Assembly (NCBI RefSeq): GCF_009687885.1
Contig: NZ_BLAF01000047.1
Location: 2,565-66,564 of the forward strand
Source: Acrocarpospora pleiomorpha
GTDB taxonomy: Bacteria > Actinomycetota > Actinomycetes > Streptosporangiales > Streptosporangiaceae
Reading direction: 5' to 3'
Length of the DNA stretch: 64,000 nt
The position numbers and the translations under genes were made by a program. Shown here piece after piece: positions 15,119 to 22,930 of this stretch (positions are counted from its first letter, which is position 1; each line of letters opens with the position of its first letter). The notes beneath the pieces were generated by a model, which was not told the DNA's origin, made no database searches, and worked only from the letters and a program-made list of their open reading frames with translations.

Positions 15119-16083
15119 CGACGAACGGAAACGGGCTGGGCGCCGAGTTGCGCGAGCTCACGCGGTCGCCCGCGCCGCCGATGCGGCTGGACATCGACCG
15201 CGCGCGGGAGGTGGGGCGGCGGCGGTTGTGGCGGCGCAAGATCGGAAGGCTGCTCGGCGTGCTGGTGGTGTCCGGGACGCTGGCGGGCGGGTGGATGGTG
15301 GTGTCCGGCGGCGGGGCGGAGCGGGTGACCGTCGCGACCGTATCCGAGGGAACCGACCCGCTGGTGGCGTATGCCTCGTTCGGGTGGTTGCCGGATACGG
15401 TGGCCGGGGTCAGCTACGAGGTAGGGGCACACGGCGACCAAGTCGTGGCGCGCGGCCTCGGCAAGTACCCCATGAGCCTCATCCTCAGCATGTACGCCCC
15501 CGACGACGACCCGCCCGTCGAGAGCGGGCGTACGGCCATGCCCGCCCAGCCGGTGAACGGCCGGCGCGCGTACTGGATCACCAAGTACCCGGGCGACCCG
15601 CTCAGCGGGGGCGACGCCTACCTGCGCTGGCAGGTTCCGGATGGGCGGTGGGCGGAACTGCACGCGTACTACATGCCGGAAGCCGATCCACGGTCCACCT
15701 TGCTGCGCATCGCGGCGGATGTGACCGTGGGGACGAAACCGGTGCCGTTGCCGCTTCACCTCAGTAGCGTGCCGGCCGACTTCGAAATCACCGAGGTGCA
15801 CTTCGTGCGGCCAGCGCTGCTGGGCGACGGCGCCTGGGAGCTGATGATCTTCTACGTCGCGGCGGATGGCGGACGGGTCACCCTCCTGGTCAGCCCTGAG
15901 GGCAGCCAGACGATGTCACCGCGCGGATCCTGTAAGGCTGAGGCCGGCCTGGAGCTGTGCGTCACGGTCGAGGGGAAGATGCCGGCGTCGCTCGCGGCGA
16001 TCGGGGGTCCCGAGGCGTTGTTGAGGCGCGCCACCCTGCTGGGCATGGACGAGCGCGAGTGGACCACGCAGGTGATCGGCTGA
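15115..16083 (+). CDS. Single-pass membrane protein, probable anti-sigma factor partner
   Basis: 322 residues. A basic cytoplasmic N-terminus of about 45 residues (DIDRAREVGRRRLWRRKIGR) leads to one membrane helix (about 44-65) and a large outer domain. The outer domain has no recognised family; it holds a Cys pair near the end (GSCKAEAGLELC). The ATGA overlap with the sigma gene and the N-in topology match anti-sigma factors of SigE-type operons. I see no zinc-binding HxxxCxxC motif in the N-terminal part, so binding would have to differ from the ZAS class. Its role is inferred from context. Confidence 0.7.
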   Translation: MTTNGNGLGAELRELTRSPAPPMRLDIDRAREVGRRRLWRRKIGRLLGVLVVSGTLAGGWMVVSGGGAERVTVATVSEGTDPLVAYASFGWLPDTVAGVSYEVGAHGDQVVARGLGKYPMSLILSMYAPDDDPPVESGRTAMPAQPVNGRRAYWITKYPGDPLSGGDAYLRWQVPDGRWAELHAYYMPEADPRSTLLRIAADVTVGTKPVPLPLHLSSVPADFEITEVHFVRPALLGDGAWELMIFYVAADGGRVTLLVSPEGSQTMSPRGSCKAEAGLELCVTVEGKMPASLAAIGGPEALLRRATLLGMDEREWTTQVIG

Positions 16084-16084
16084 G

Positions 16085-16729
16085 TCAGGAGTGCGGGCGA
16101 CGGCGGAGGAGCAGCCAGGCGGCGGCGCCTAGGGGGAGCAGGGCGAGTAGCCACCAGGATGACGGCCGGACGGTTTCGCGGGTGGGGGCCGCCGCTGGGC
16201 TGGTGGAGATCGTGGTGGTCTTCGCCGGTGTGGACGGGGTTCCCAGCGCGGAGATGAGCTCGCTTGCCGGGCGTGTGTCCATTCCCGGGCCGATGTTCTC
16301 CGGGACCAATGCGGCGTCTGGTGCGCCCATGATTAGCCGGTTTCCTGCGCATAAATGCGTGTAAAGCGGCACATTCTCGATGGGCGGGATCCAATCGGTT
16401 GAGCCTGAGAGCGCGAATACCAGGTACTGCTTGCCGACTTCGAAATCCGCGCCGCAGGTGGCCGACTGCGGGTGGGACCTGACCTCGAGCCGCTCTGTGG
16501 CCTCGCCCTTGTAGACCGCCCCCACGGAGAAGGTGAAGGTCACGGGCTGGTTGTCGGACGGATCCCCGCTGGACGTGCGCGTGCTGATCACGCCACGGAA
16601 CACCGAGTCGGCTGAGTTCATCCGTTCCGTTGGGGGAGGGGCGGCACATGAGCAGGCGAAAGCCGTACCAGGCTCGAAGACGAGCACTCCCGTGAGCAGG
16701 GCGAACACGATCGCCAGGCGTCGCAGCAT
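16085..16729 (-). CDS. Surface-anchored TIMP/NTR-like protein
   Basis: 214 residues from ATG 16729. Signal peptide 1-25 ends at TAFA, so the mature chain starts CSCAAPPPTERMNSADSVFRG. An N-terminal Cys-x-Cys followed about 20 residues on by an F-x-G strand is the mark of the netrin/TIMP-like fold, where the free N-terminal Cys can chelate a metalloprotease zinc. Further Cys residues (ATCGAD, HLCAGN) could complete the disulfides. A Pro/Thr-rich linker and one C-terminal helix with RRRP after it (WWLLALLPLGAAAWLLLRRR) anchor it in the membrane. Protease inhibition is only a family-based idea. The gene is divergent from the T-box leader. Confidence 0.7.
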   Translation of the reverse strand: MLRRLAIVFALLTGVLVFEPGTAFACSCAAPPPTERMNSADSVFRGVISTRTSSGDPSDNQPVTFTFSVGAVYKGEATERLEVRSHPQSATCGADFEVGKQYLVFALSGSTDWIPPIENVPLYTHLCAGNRLIMGAPDAALVPENIGPGMDTRPASELISALGTPSTPAKTTTISTSPAAAPTRETVRPSSWWLLALLPLGAAAWLLLRRRPHS

Positions 16730-16796
16730 GCCCTTGAAACGAATTCCGGGCTTAGAAGGTTCGGTCCCGCGCACCCGTGCGGGTAAAGTGGCGGGC

Positions 16797-17072
16797 AACA
16801 GCGACGACGGAGCCGAGTAGCGCTTCGATAACCGGAGTTGGAGAGAGCCGCCGGCAGCTGCGAAGGCGGACTCCGGCCGGGGTGCGAAGACCCTCCTGAG
16901 CTGCGAGGAAGAACGGCCTGCTGGCCTAGTAGAGCCTCGCCGAATCGCCCACGTCACGGGTTTGGTCGAGGCCGCGCCGCCCGATTCGGCGGCGTGGCGA
17001 AGGTGTGGTGGCACCGCGAGGATCCCGCTCGCCCACGCCTCTCAGGGGACGCGTTGCGAACCAGAGGAGGCC
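16797..17072 (+). ncRNA. T-box riboswitch leader of aspS
   Basis: The 348-base gap before aspS holds a T-box leader. Stem I: CCGGAGT (16832-16838) pairs with ACTCCGG (16870-16876), and inside it CCGCC (16848-16852) pairs with GGCGG (16865-16869), framing the conserved distal AGAGAG and GCTGCGA-type loops. A GAGTA kink-turn element lies at about 16815. The T-box itself is GTGGCACCGCG (17008-17018); its TGGC (17009-17012) would pair with the GCCA end of an uncharged tRNA, as expected for tRNA-Asp or tRNA-Asn with G73. GAC at 16889-16891 is a possible Asp specifier. GCCTC (17037-17041) can pair with GAGGC (17067-17071) over the ribosome site, so control is probably at translation. Confidence 0.8.
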
Positions 17073-17077
17073 ACACC

Positions 17078-18382
17078 ATGCAACGCATCCTGTCCAGCCG
17101 GCTGTCCGCGCACGTCGGTGAGACCGTGCGTGTCGCGGGCTGGATTCATCGTCGGAGGCTGCTGAAGTCGGTCGCCTTCCTGATCCTGCGAGATGCCGCG
17201 GGTCTGACCCAGATTGTCGTGTCGGAGGAATCCGTCCGCGCTCAGCTGGAGACCCTGCTGGAAGAGACGGCGGTCGCCGTCATCGGCACGGTCATAGAAG
17301 AGCCGTCCGCGCCGGGCGGCGTCGAGATCACCTCGCCGGTGATCGAGCCGCTGACCGACCCCGCCGAGCCGGTCCCGTTCGATCTCTACCGGCCCGACCT
17401 GCGCGCGAGCCTGCCCACGATGCTCGACCACGCGCCGGTCGCGCTGCGCCACCCGAAGCTCGCCGCCGTGCACCGGATCGGCGCGGCCGCGGTCGGCGGC
17501 TTCCGTACGGCGCTCGAAGCGATGTCCTTCGTCGAGATCCACACCCCGAAGATCGTGGGTACGGCGACCGAGAGCGGCGCCAACGTCTTCAAGCTCGACT
17601 ACTTCGGCCGTCCGGCGTACCTGGCGCAGTCCCCCCAGCTGTACAAGCAGATCATGGTGGGCGTCTTCGAGCGGGTCTACGAGGTCGGTCCTGTCTTCCG
17701 GGCGGAGCCGAGCGACACCGCGCGCCACCTCGCGTCCTACACCTCCCTCGACGCCGAGATGGGGTTCATCGAGGACCACCGCGACGTCATCGCCGCCTGC
17801 CACGCGACGGTCGCGGGCATGCTGGCCGACATCCAGGCGAAGGCGGGCCCTTCGCTGGAGCTTCTGGATGTGGCCATGCCCGCGCTGACGGAGAAACCCG
17901 TGGTGGTGCACTTCGCCGACGTGCTCGAAATGATCAGCAAGGCGACCGGCGAGGACGTGACCGCCGAGCCCGACCTCGCCCCCGCCCATGAACGGTGGAT
18001 CGGCGAATGGGCCCTGCGCGAGCACGGCTCGGACTTCGTGTTCGTCGAGGGTTACCCGACCGCGCACCGCGCGTTCTACACCCACCCGGACCCGGCGCGG
18101 CCCGGCTACTCCCGCGCCATCGACCTGATCTTCCGGGGCCTCGAACTGGTCAGCGGCGGCCAGCGCCTGCACCGCCACGCCGACTACGTGCGCACCCTGA
18201 CCGAACGCGGCGAAACCGACCTGTCCGCATACGCCGGATACCTCGACGCGATGCGGTACGGCATGCCCCCGCACGGCGGCTTCGCCTTCGGCCTGGAACG
18301 TTTCCTGGCCCGCCTCCTCGACGTGCCGAACATCCGCCAGGTCACCCTGTTCCCCCGCGACCTGCACCGGCTCGCGCCGTAA
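17078..18382 (+). CDS. aspS: Aspartyl-tRNA synthetase, archaeal/non-discriminating type
   Basis: 434 residues, the short class IIb form without the GAD insertion of standard bacterial AspRS. OB-fold anticodon domain: about 1-105 (VGETVRVAGWIHRRRLLKSV). Motif 2: VFRAEPSDTARHLASYTSLD, then EMGF (about 208-231). Later FYTHPDPARPGYSRAIDLIFRGLELVSGG matches archaeal AspRS, and motif 3 is GGFAFGLERFL (about 408-418). Such enzymes charge tRNA-Asp and often also tRNA-Asn, for later amidation by GatCAB. ATG 17078 follows AGAGGAGG. Regulation by the upstream T-box is strongly suggested. In this lineage it may be a second copy beside the housekeeping enzyme. Confidence 0.93.
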   Translation: MQRILSSRLSAHVGETVRVAGWIHRRRLLKSVAFLILRDAAGLTQIVVSEESVRAQLETLLEETAVAVIGTVIEEPSAPGGVEITSPVIEPLTDPAEPVPFDLYRPDLRASLPTMLDHAPVALRHPKLAAVHRIGAAAVGGFRTALEAMSFVEIHTPKIVGTATESGANVFKLDYFGRPAYLAQSPQLYKQIMVGVFERVYEVGPVFRAEPSDTARHLASYTSLDAEMGFIEDHRDVIAACHATVAGMLADIQAKAGPSLELLDVAMPALTEKPVVVHFADVLEMISKATGEDVTAEPDLAPAHERWIGEWALREHGSDFVFVEGYPTAHRAFYTHPDPARPGYSRAIDLIFRGLELVSGGQRLHRHADYVRTLTERGETDLSAYAGYLDAMRYGMPPHGGFAFGLERFLARLLDVPNIRQVTLFPRDLHRLAP

Positions 18383-18385
18383 TTC

Positions 18386-19189
18386 CTATCTGGACACCTG
18401 ATCCGCGCCGACCCGCTCGGCCAGGAAGTCCTCCCAGGTCCGATGCCCCGCGGCCGGGCCGGACGCCAGGATGGCGCCCGCCCGGACCGCGCGGGCGGCC
18501 TCGCCGGGCAGCGGGAGCGGCACGATGGGGCGGCGCCGGTGCGTGGCCCGCAGGTATCCCCGGAGCAGGTCGGCCATGGGATACACGCGCGGTCCGCCCA
18601 GGTCCGGCACCAGGCCGGCCGGCTCGCCGAGGGCGAGTTCGGTGAGCCTGGCCGCCACCTCGGCGGTGTCGACCGGCTGGAACCGGAAACCGGCCGGGGC
18701 CGGGATCACGGGCAGCTTCGCCAGCTGCTGGGCCACCACCAGGATCAGGTCGTGGAACTGGGTGGCGCGCAGCGTCGTGAACGGCAGGCCGGAGTCGGCC
18801 ACGACCCGTTCGGCGGCCAGCTTGGACCCGAAATAGCCGAACATGGCGCGGTCGGCCCGGCCTGCCATCGGGACGCGGTCCGCGCCGACGACCGAGATGT
18901 AGACCAGGTGTTCCGCCCCGGCGCGCGCCGCGGCCCGTACCAGGTTGCGGGCCTTGTCCTCGTCGCCCTTGGCGCTGCCCGCGCAGTGCACGATGGTCGC
19001 GGATCCGGCCACCGCGGCTTCGATCCCCTCGCCGGTGGCCAGGTCGCCGGCGACGAACTCGACGCCGTCGGCGGCTTCGTGGTGGCTGCGGCTGAGCACG
19101 CGTACGTCGCGGCCGGCGTCCCGCAGGCGCGCGACGACCAGCCGCCCGAGCGTGCCGGTGCCGCCGGTGACCAGAATAGGTGCAGTCAT
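18386..19189 (-). CDS. NmrA-type NAD(P)-binding oxidoreductase (ECF41 partner)
   Basis: 267 residues. N-terminal Rossmann motif ILVTGGTGTLGRLVVARL (about 5-22); atypical SDR of the NmrA/epimerase type, with SVVGAD and YFGSKLAAERVV (about 98 and 123-134) in the usual places. Genes of this kind are one of the three standard partners of ECF41 sigma factors. Here the sigma gene next door is a relic, but a fair ECF41-like promoter lies upstream (19233-19259). The stop is 3 bases from the aspS stop, with the genes convergent. Substrate unknown. Confidence 0.85.
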   Translation of the reverse strand: MTAPILVTGGTGTLGRLVVARLRDAGRDVRVLSRSHHEAADGVEFVAGDLATGEGIEAAVAGSATIVHCAGSAKGDEDKARNLVRAAARAGAEHLVYISVVGADRVPMAGRADRAMFGYFGSKLAAERVVADSGLPFTTLRATQFHDLILVVAQQLAKLPVIPAPAGFRFQPVDTAEVAARLTELALGEPAGLVPDLGGPRVYPMADLLRGYLRATHRRRPIVPLPLPGEAARAVRAGAILASGPAAGHRTWEDFLAERVGADQVSR

Positions 19190-19232
19190 GGCTCGACCTC
19201 ATGTTCGTCCGATGTCGGGTAACTGCTGATAT

Positions 19233-19259
19233 GACCCGTCGCGGCGGGAGAATGTGACC
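19233..19259 (-). promoter_or_regulatory. ECF41-like promoter for the NmrA gene
   Basis: On the minus strand GGTCACA (19259-19253) is followed after 16 bases by GGTC (19236-19233). The published ECF41 consensus is TGTCACA, about 16 bases, CGTC; this site differs at one base in each box and has the right spacing. It lies 44 bases upstream of the oxidoreductase start and just before the sigma relic. Confidence 0.45.
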
Positions 19260-19260
19260 G

Positions 19261-19628
19261 ATGGACGAACTGGCCAAGCGGTTTGAGGAGCATCGGCCGC
19301 CTCCCGCGGCGGGGACTTCGCCGCGCTGGTCGCGGTGCTCGACCCGGACGTCGTGCTGCGCTCCGACGGCGGGCTCGCGCGACCGGCCGTGTCGGTGGTC
19401 ATCCACGGCGGTCCGGACGTGGCCGGACAAGCGGTCACCTTCGGACGGCTCGGCCCATCCGTACGGCCGGTGCTCGTCAACGGGGCCGCCGGCGTCATCG
19501 TGGTGCCACGCGAACGGCCGGTCTCGGTCATGGGCTTCACCGTCAGGAACGGGCGGATCGCCGTCATCGACGTGCTCGCCGACCCCGCCCGCCTCCTGCG
19601 GCTCGATCCGGCACTCTGGGCCTCCTGA
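19261..19628 (+). pseudogene. ECF41 (SigJ-type) sigma factor gene with its core deleted
   Basis: The ATG at 19261 opens MDELAKRFEEHRP, the usual first 13 residues of SigJ-type sigma factors. The frame is then lost. From 19311 another frame reads GDFAALVAVLDPDVVLRSDG and continues through VSVMGFTVRNGRIAVIDVLA to the stop at 19628, which is the SnoaL-like C-terminal domain of the same family. Sigma regions 2 and 4, about 180 codons, are missing. The two ends therefore mark an internal out-of-frame deletion. A 97-residue SnoaL-only protein could still be made from GTG 19335, but no ribosome site supports it. Confidence 0.8.
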
Positions 19629-19650
19629 ATCTCCCTGGAGACTCAGGAGG
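19621..19650. terminator. Hairpin overlapping two stop codons
   Basis: CCTCCTGA-A-TCTCC (19621-19634) pairs with GGAGA-C-TCAGGAGG (19637-19650): 13 pairs, one A/C mismatch, 2-base loop. The left arm contains the stop of the sigma relic and the right arm the stop of the convergent reductase gene, so it probably terminates both. Confidence 0.55.
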
Positions 19651-20446
19651 AGAAGGCCTCGCGGGCGAAAGTGGTGAAGTCGCGGGCCGGGCGGCCCAGG
19701 AGGTCCTGGACGGTGGTCGTGGGGCGGGCGTTGCGGCCGTCGAGGATCTTGGTGAAGAGGGCGGTGAGCAGCACGGCCTCCTCCTTGGGCATGCCGTACC
19801 CGATCAGCGTGGCGGAGTATTCCTCGGGGGAGACCGGGATGTAGCGGATCTCGCGGCCGGCGGCCTGGGAGATCTCGGCGGCGACGTCGGCGATGCTGAG
19901 CGGGCGCGGCCCGGTCAGGTCGTAGGCGCGCCCGTGGTGGCCGTCCTCGGTGAGGACCTTGACGACCACGTCGGCGATGTCCTCGGCGTCCAGGAACGGT
20001 TCGACCTGGTCACCGGCCGGAAGGGCGATCACTCCGGCCAGGACGGGCTCGGCCAGCGCGCCCTCGCTGAAGTTCTGGTTGAACCAGCTGCCCCGCACGA
20101 CGGTCCATTCGGCCCCCGACTCGATCACGCCCTGCTCGGAGACGACGGCCTCCTCCTCGCCGCGCCCGGAGAGCAGCACCAGGCGGCGTACCCCTTCGGC
20201 GACGGCGACGTCGGCGACGCCGCGGATGGCCTCGGCGGCGCCGGGGAAGGCCAGGTCGGGGTGGTAGGTGAGGTAAAGGGCGTCGCTGCCGCGCACCGCC
20301 GGAGCCCAGGTGGCGGGGGTGGCCCAGTCGAAGGGCACCGGGCTGGTCCTGGAGACGGAGCGGACTCCGATGGCGCGGGCGGTGAGTCGCTGGATCACTC
20401 TGCGGCCGGTCTTGCCGTTGCCGCCGATCACGGTGAGGTTTCTCAT
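19643..20446 (-). CDS. NmrA-like NAD(P)H-binding protein
   Basis: 267 residues. MRNLTVIGGNGKTGRRVIQRL (about 1-21) is an NmrA-type Rossmann start (GGxGxxG variant). LLSGRG (about 94) and VRGSWFNQNFSEG (about 119-131) occupy the positions seen in QOR2/TMR-like quinone or triphenylmethane reductases. It is divergent from an AraC-family gene, and the 72-base gap holds inverted repeats, so this enzyme is likely the regulated target. Substrate unknown. Confidence 0.85.
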   Translation of the reverse strand: MRNLTVIGGNGKTGRRVIQRLTARAIGVRSVSRTSPVPFDWATPATWAPAVRGSDALYLTYHPDLAFPGAAEAIRGVADVAVAEGVRRLVLLSGRGEEEAVVSEQGVIESGAEWTVVRGSWFNQNFSEGALAEPVLAGVIALPAGDQVEPFLDAEDIADVVVKVLTEDGHHGRAYDLTGPRPLSIADVAAEISQAAGREIRYIPVSPEEYSATLIGYGMPKEEAVLLTALFTKILDGRNARPTTTVQDLLGRPARDFTTFAREAFSS

Positions 20447-20468
20447 GCCTTCATTGAAGTGCTCAAAG

Positions 20469-20505
20469 CATGAGACAGAAAATGGTCACAACGCTCAGTC
20501 TCATG
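20469..20505. promoter_or_regulatory. Inverted repeat in the reductase/AraC divergent promoter
   Basis: CATGAGAC (20469-20476) and GTCTCATG (20498-20505) are perfect inverted arms with a 21-base spacer, about two helical turns from spacer edge to edge. Flanking bases extend the match to 10 of 12. AraC proteins often bind paired sites of this kind, and the araC gene starts 14 bases away. Confidence 0.5.
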
Positions 20506-20518
20506 TTTAATCGTCTCC

Positions 20519-21442
20519 ATGGATGCGCTTCATGGTCTGCTCGATGGTCCACGCGCCCGCGACGCCTTCGTGCTGCGGGCGGTGATGCGCCCGCCGTGGG
20601 CGGTGCGGGTGCGGGACGAGGCCCCGCTGGCGCTGGTCGCCATCGTCCGCGGCGACGCGTGGGTGCTGCGCGACGGCGCCCGGCCCGTACGGCTCAGCGC
20701 GGGCGATGTCGTCATCACCCGGGGGCCGGAGCCGTACACGTTCGCCGACGATCCGGCCACGCAGCCCCAGGTCGTGGTGAACCCCGGCAACCGCTGCGAG
20801 ACCCCGGACGGCGCCGATCTCTCGCAGGAGATGGGGCTGGGCGTGCGGAGCTGGGGAAACGCCGTGGACGGCCCGTTCATGATGCTGATCGGCAGCTACG
20901 AGCCGCGGTCGGAGGTGAGCGGCCGGTTGCTGCGGGCGCTGCCGCCCATGCTGGTGGCCTCCGACGGCGACACCGCCCTGGTGCGCCTGCTGGAACGGGA
21001 GATCGTCAAGGACGGCCCCGGCCAGGAGGCGGTCCTGGACCGCCTGCTCGACCTGCTGCTCATCACGACCCTGCGCGGCTGGTTCGCCCGCTCCGACGCG
21101 CCCCTGTGGTTCCAGGCGATGAGCGATCCGGTGGTGGGCCGGGCCCTGCGCCTGCTGCACGCCGAACCGGCCCGCCCGTGGACGGTGGCCTCCCTGGCCG
21201 CCGCGGTGGGCGTCTCCCGGGCCGCGCTGGCCCGGTCGTTCACGCCGCTGGTGGGCCAGTCGCCCATGGCGTACCTGGCGGAATGGCGCTTGACCCTCGC
21301 CGCCGACCTGCTCAGGGAAGGCGAGGCCACGGTCGGCGCGGTGGCCGCGAAAGTCGGGTACGGCAGCGCGTTCGCGCTGAGCACCGCCTTCAAACGAGTC
21401 CGCGGAGTCAGCCCCCAGGAGCACCGGATCCTCGCCCGATGA
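20519..21442 (+). CDS. AraC-family regulator with cupin_6-type sensor domain
   Basis: 307 residues. N-terminal cupin-like part (about 1-165) with VVITRGPEPYTFADDP and MMLIGSYEP, as in the cupin_6 AraC group. C-terminal double helix-turn-helix (about 205-305): WTVASLAAAVGVSRAALARSF, then SPMAYLAEWRLTLAADLLRE and VGYGSAFALSTAFKRVRGVS. Members commonly control a neighbouring oxidoreductase gene; here the divergent NmrA-like gene fits. Inducer unknown. Confidence 0.9.
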   Translation: MDALHGLLDGPRARDAFVLRAVMRPPWAVRVRDEAPLALVAIVRGDAWVLRDGARPVRLSAGDVVITRGPEPYTFADDPATQPQVVVNPGNRCETPDGADLSQEMGLGVRSWGNAVDGPFMMLIGSYEPRSEVSGRLLRALPPMLVASDGDTALVRLLEREIVKDGPGQEAVLDRLLDLLLITTLRGWFARSDAPLWFQAMSDPVVGRALRLLHAEPARPWTVASLAAAVGVSRAALARSFTPLVGQSPMAYLAEWRLTLAADLLREGEATVGAVAAKVGYGSAFALSTAFKRVRGVSPQEHRILAR

Positions 21443-21552
21443 GACCCCGGGGAACATTCCTGGCAGTCCCTTTGTTGTCGCTTTGTTACCTTATGTCCGA
21501 ATTCTAAGTCGAGGAGATGGATCTCAGGCATCCTCCTGGGAAGACGAACGCG

Positions 21553-22929
21553 ATGCCCAACCTGCAATCGATCCGCACTCGGACGACCTTGGCCGCATCC
21601 ATGCTGAGCCTGCTCGTCTTGACCTTGCTAGGAATCACCACTTCCGTGGCGATCCGCAGCACCAGCGAGAATTGGGTGCTTGACCGGGCGGAGGAGGTGG
21701 CCGGGCAGTGGGCGGCGGCGGCGCGCACGAACCGCTTGCCCGACCCGATCCCCACCTCCGGCAAGATCGATCTCATTCAGGCGGTGGATGCGGACGGGCG
21801 GGTTCTGGCCGCCAGCACGGCGGCGCGAGACCGGCCCGCGCTGGCCCAGGTACGTCCCTCGGCGGAGGACCGCCTCGAGCGGGTCCGCGACGCGAGCGTC
21901 GCCCTGGTGGCGATCCGCACCACCCCGGAACCGGACGCCCAGGTCGTGCTCGCGGGCCTGGAATGGCCTTCCTACCTGCGCGGATACCTCCTGGAGTACG
22001 TCCTCGGCGCGGCCGGGATCCTCCTGGTGGGCCTGATCGGCTGGACGTCCTGGACCAGGATGGGGCAGACGCTGCGACCGGTCGCGGCGGTCAGGACCCA
22101 GCTCGCGCAGATCACCGTCAGCGACCTGAGCCTGCGGGTCCCGGTGCCGGACGGCCACGACGAGATCGCGATGCTCGTCCGCACCGCCAACCAGACCCTG
22201 GACCGGCTGGACGAGGCGGTCACCCAGCAGCGGCGTTTCGCCTCCACGACCGCGCACGAGCTGCGCAATCCGATCGCCGCCCTGCGCGCCGAGCTGGAGG
22301 ACACCCTGGCCCACCCCGACGAGGTGGACCAGCTCGGCACCGTACGCTCGGCGCTGTCGGTGACCGACCGCCTGGAGGCCATCGTCGGCGACCTGCTGGT
22401 CCTGGCCCACCTGCAGGCCGACGACCCGGCCCCCCGCGAGCGGCTTGACCTGGGCGCCCTGGTGACCCAGGAGGCGACCCACACCGAGGGCATGCCGGTC
22501 ACCGTACGGGCCGAACCCGGCGTCTGGGCCTGCGGGTCGCGGATCCAGCTCATCCGGGTGCTCGGCAACCTCGTCGCCAACGCCCGCCGCCACGCCGAGA
22601 CCGGCGTCGAGGTGTCCGTGACGTCGGCCGGCGGCCGGGCCGTCGTGGCGGTGTGCGACGACGGCGCCGGAATCGCCCCCGCCGACCGCGCCCGGGTCTT
22701 CGAGCGCTTCGTCCGCCTCGCCGACGGCCGCCGCCGCGACTCCTGCGGCAGCGGCCTCGGCCTGTCCATCTCCCGCGACATCGCCCACAACCACGGCGGA
22801 ACCCTGGAAATCGAGGACTCCCCACGCGGCGCCCGCTTCGTCCTCCGCCTCCCACACTCGGACCGCCAGCCACCCGACTGCGGAACTCCCGCCTCCCCAG
22901 GCGGAGCCTCGGCGCGTTCGGGTCCCTGA
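21553..22929 (+). CDS. Sensor histidine kinase (orphan)
   Basis: 458 residues from ATG 21553; an ATG at 21517 lies only one base after AGGAG and is less likely. Membrane helices at about 13-33 and 143-166 frame an outer sensor domain of about 110 residues. A HAMP region follows, then the dimer/phosphoacceptor helix ASTTAHELRNPIAALRAELE (about 232-251, phosphorylated His) and the ATPase: N box LVANARRHAE (about 341), G1 DDGAGIAP (about 370), G2 GSGLGLSI (about 400). The C-terminus is Pro/Ser-rich. No response regulator is adjacent on either side, so its partner is elsewhere or lost. Confidence 0.88.
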   Translation: MPNLQSIRTRTTLAASMLSLLVLTLLGITTSVAIRSTSENWVLDRAEEVAGQWAAAARTNRLPDPIPTSGKIDLIQAVDADGRVLAASTAARDRPALAQVRPSAEDRLERVRDASVALVAIRTTPEPDAQVVLAGLEWPSYLRGYLLEYVLGAAGILLVGLIGWTSWTRMGQTLRPVAAVRTQLAQITVSDLSLRVPVPDGHDEIAMLVRTANQTLDRLDEAVTQQRRFASTTAHELRNPIAALRAELEDTLAHPDEVDQLGTVRSALSVTDRLEAIVGDLLVLAHLQADDPAPRERLDLGALVTQEATHTEGMPVTVRAEPGVWACGSRIQLIRVLGNLVANARRHAETGVEVSVTSAGGRAVVAVCDDGAGIAPADRARVFERFVRLADGRRRDSCGSGLGLSISRDIAHNHGGTLEIEDSPRGARFVLRLPHSDRQPPDCGTPASPGGASARSGP

Positions 22930-22930
22930 A

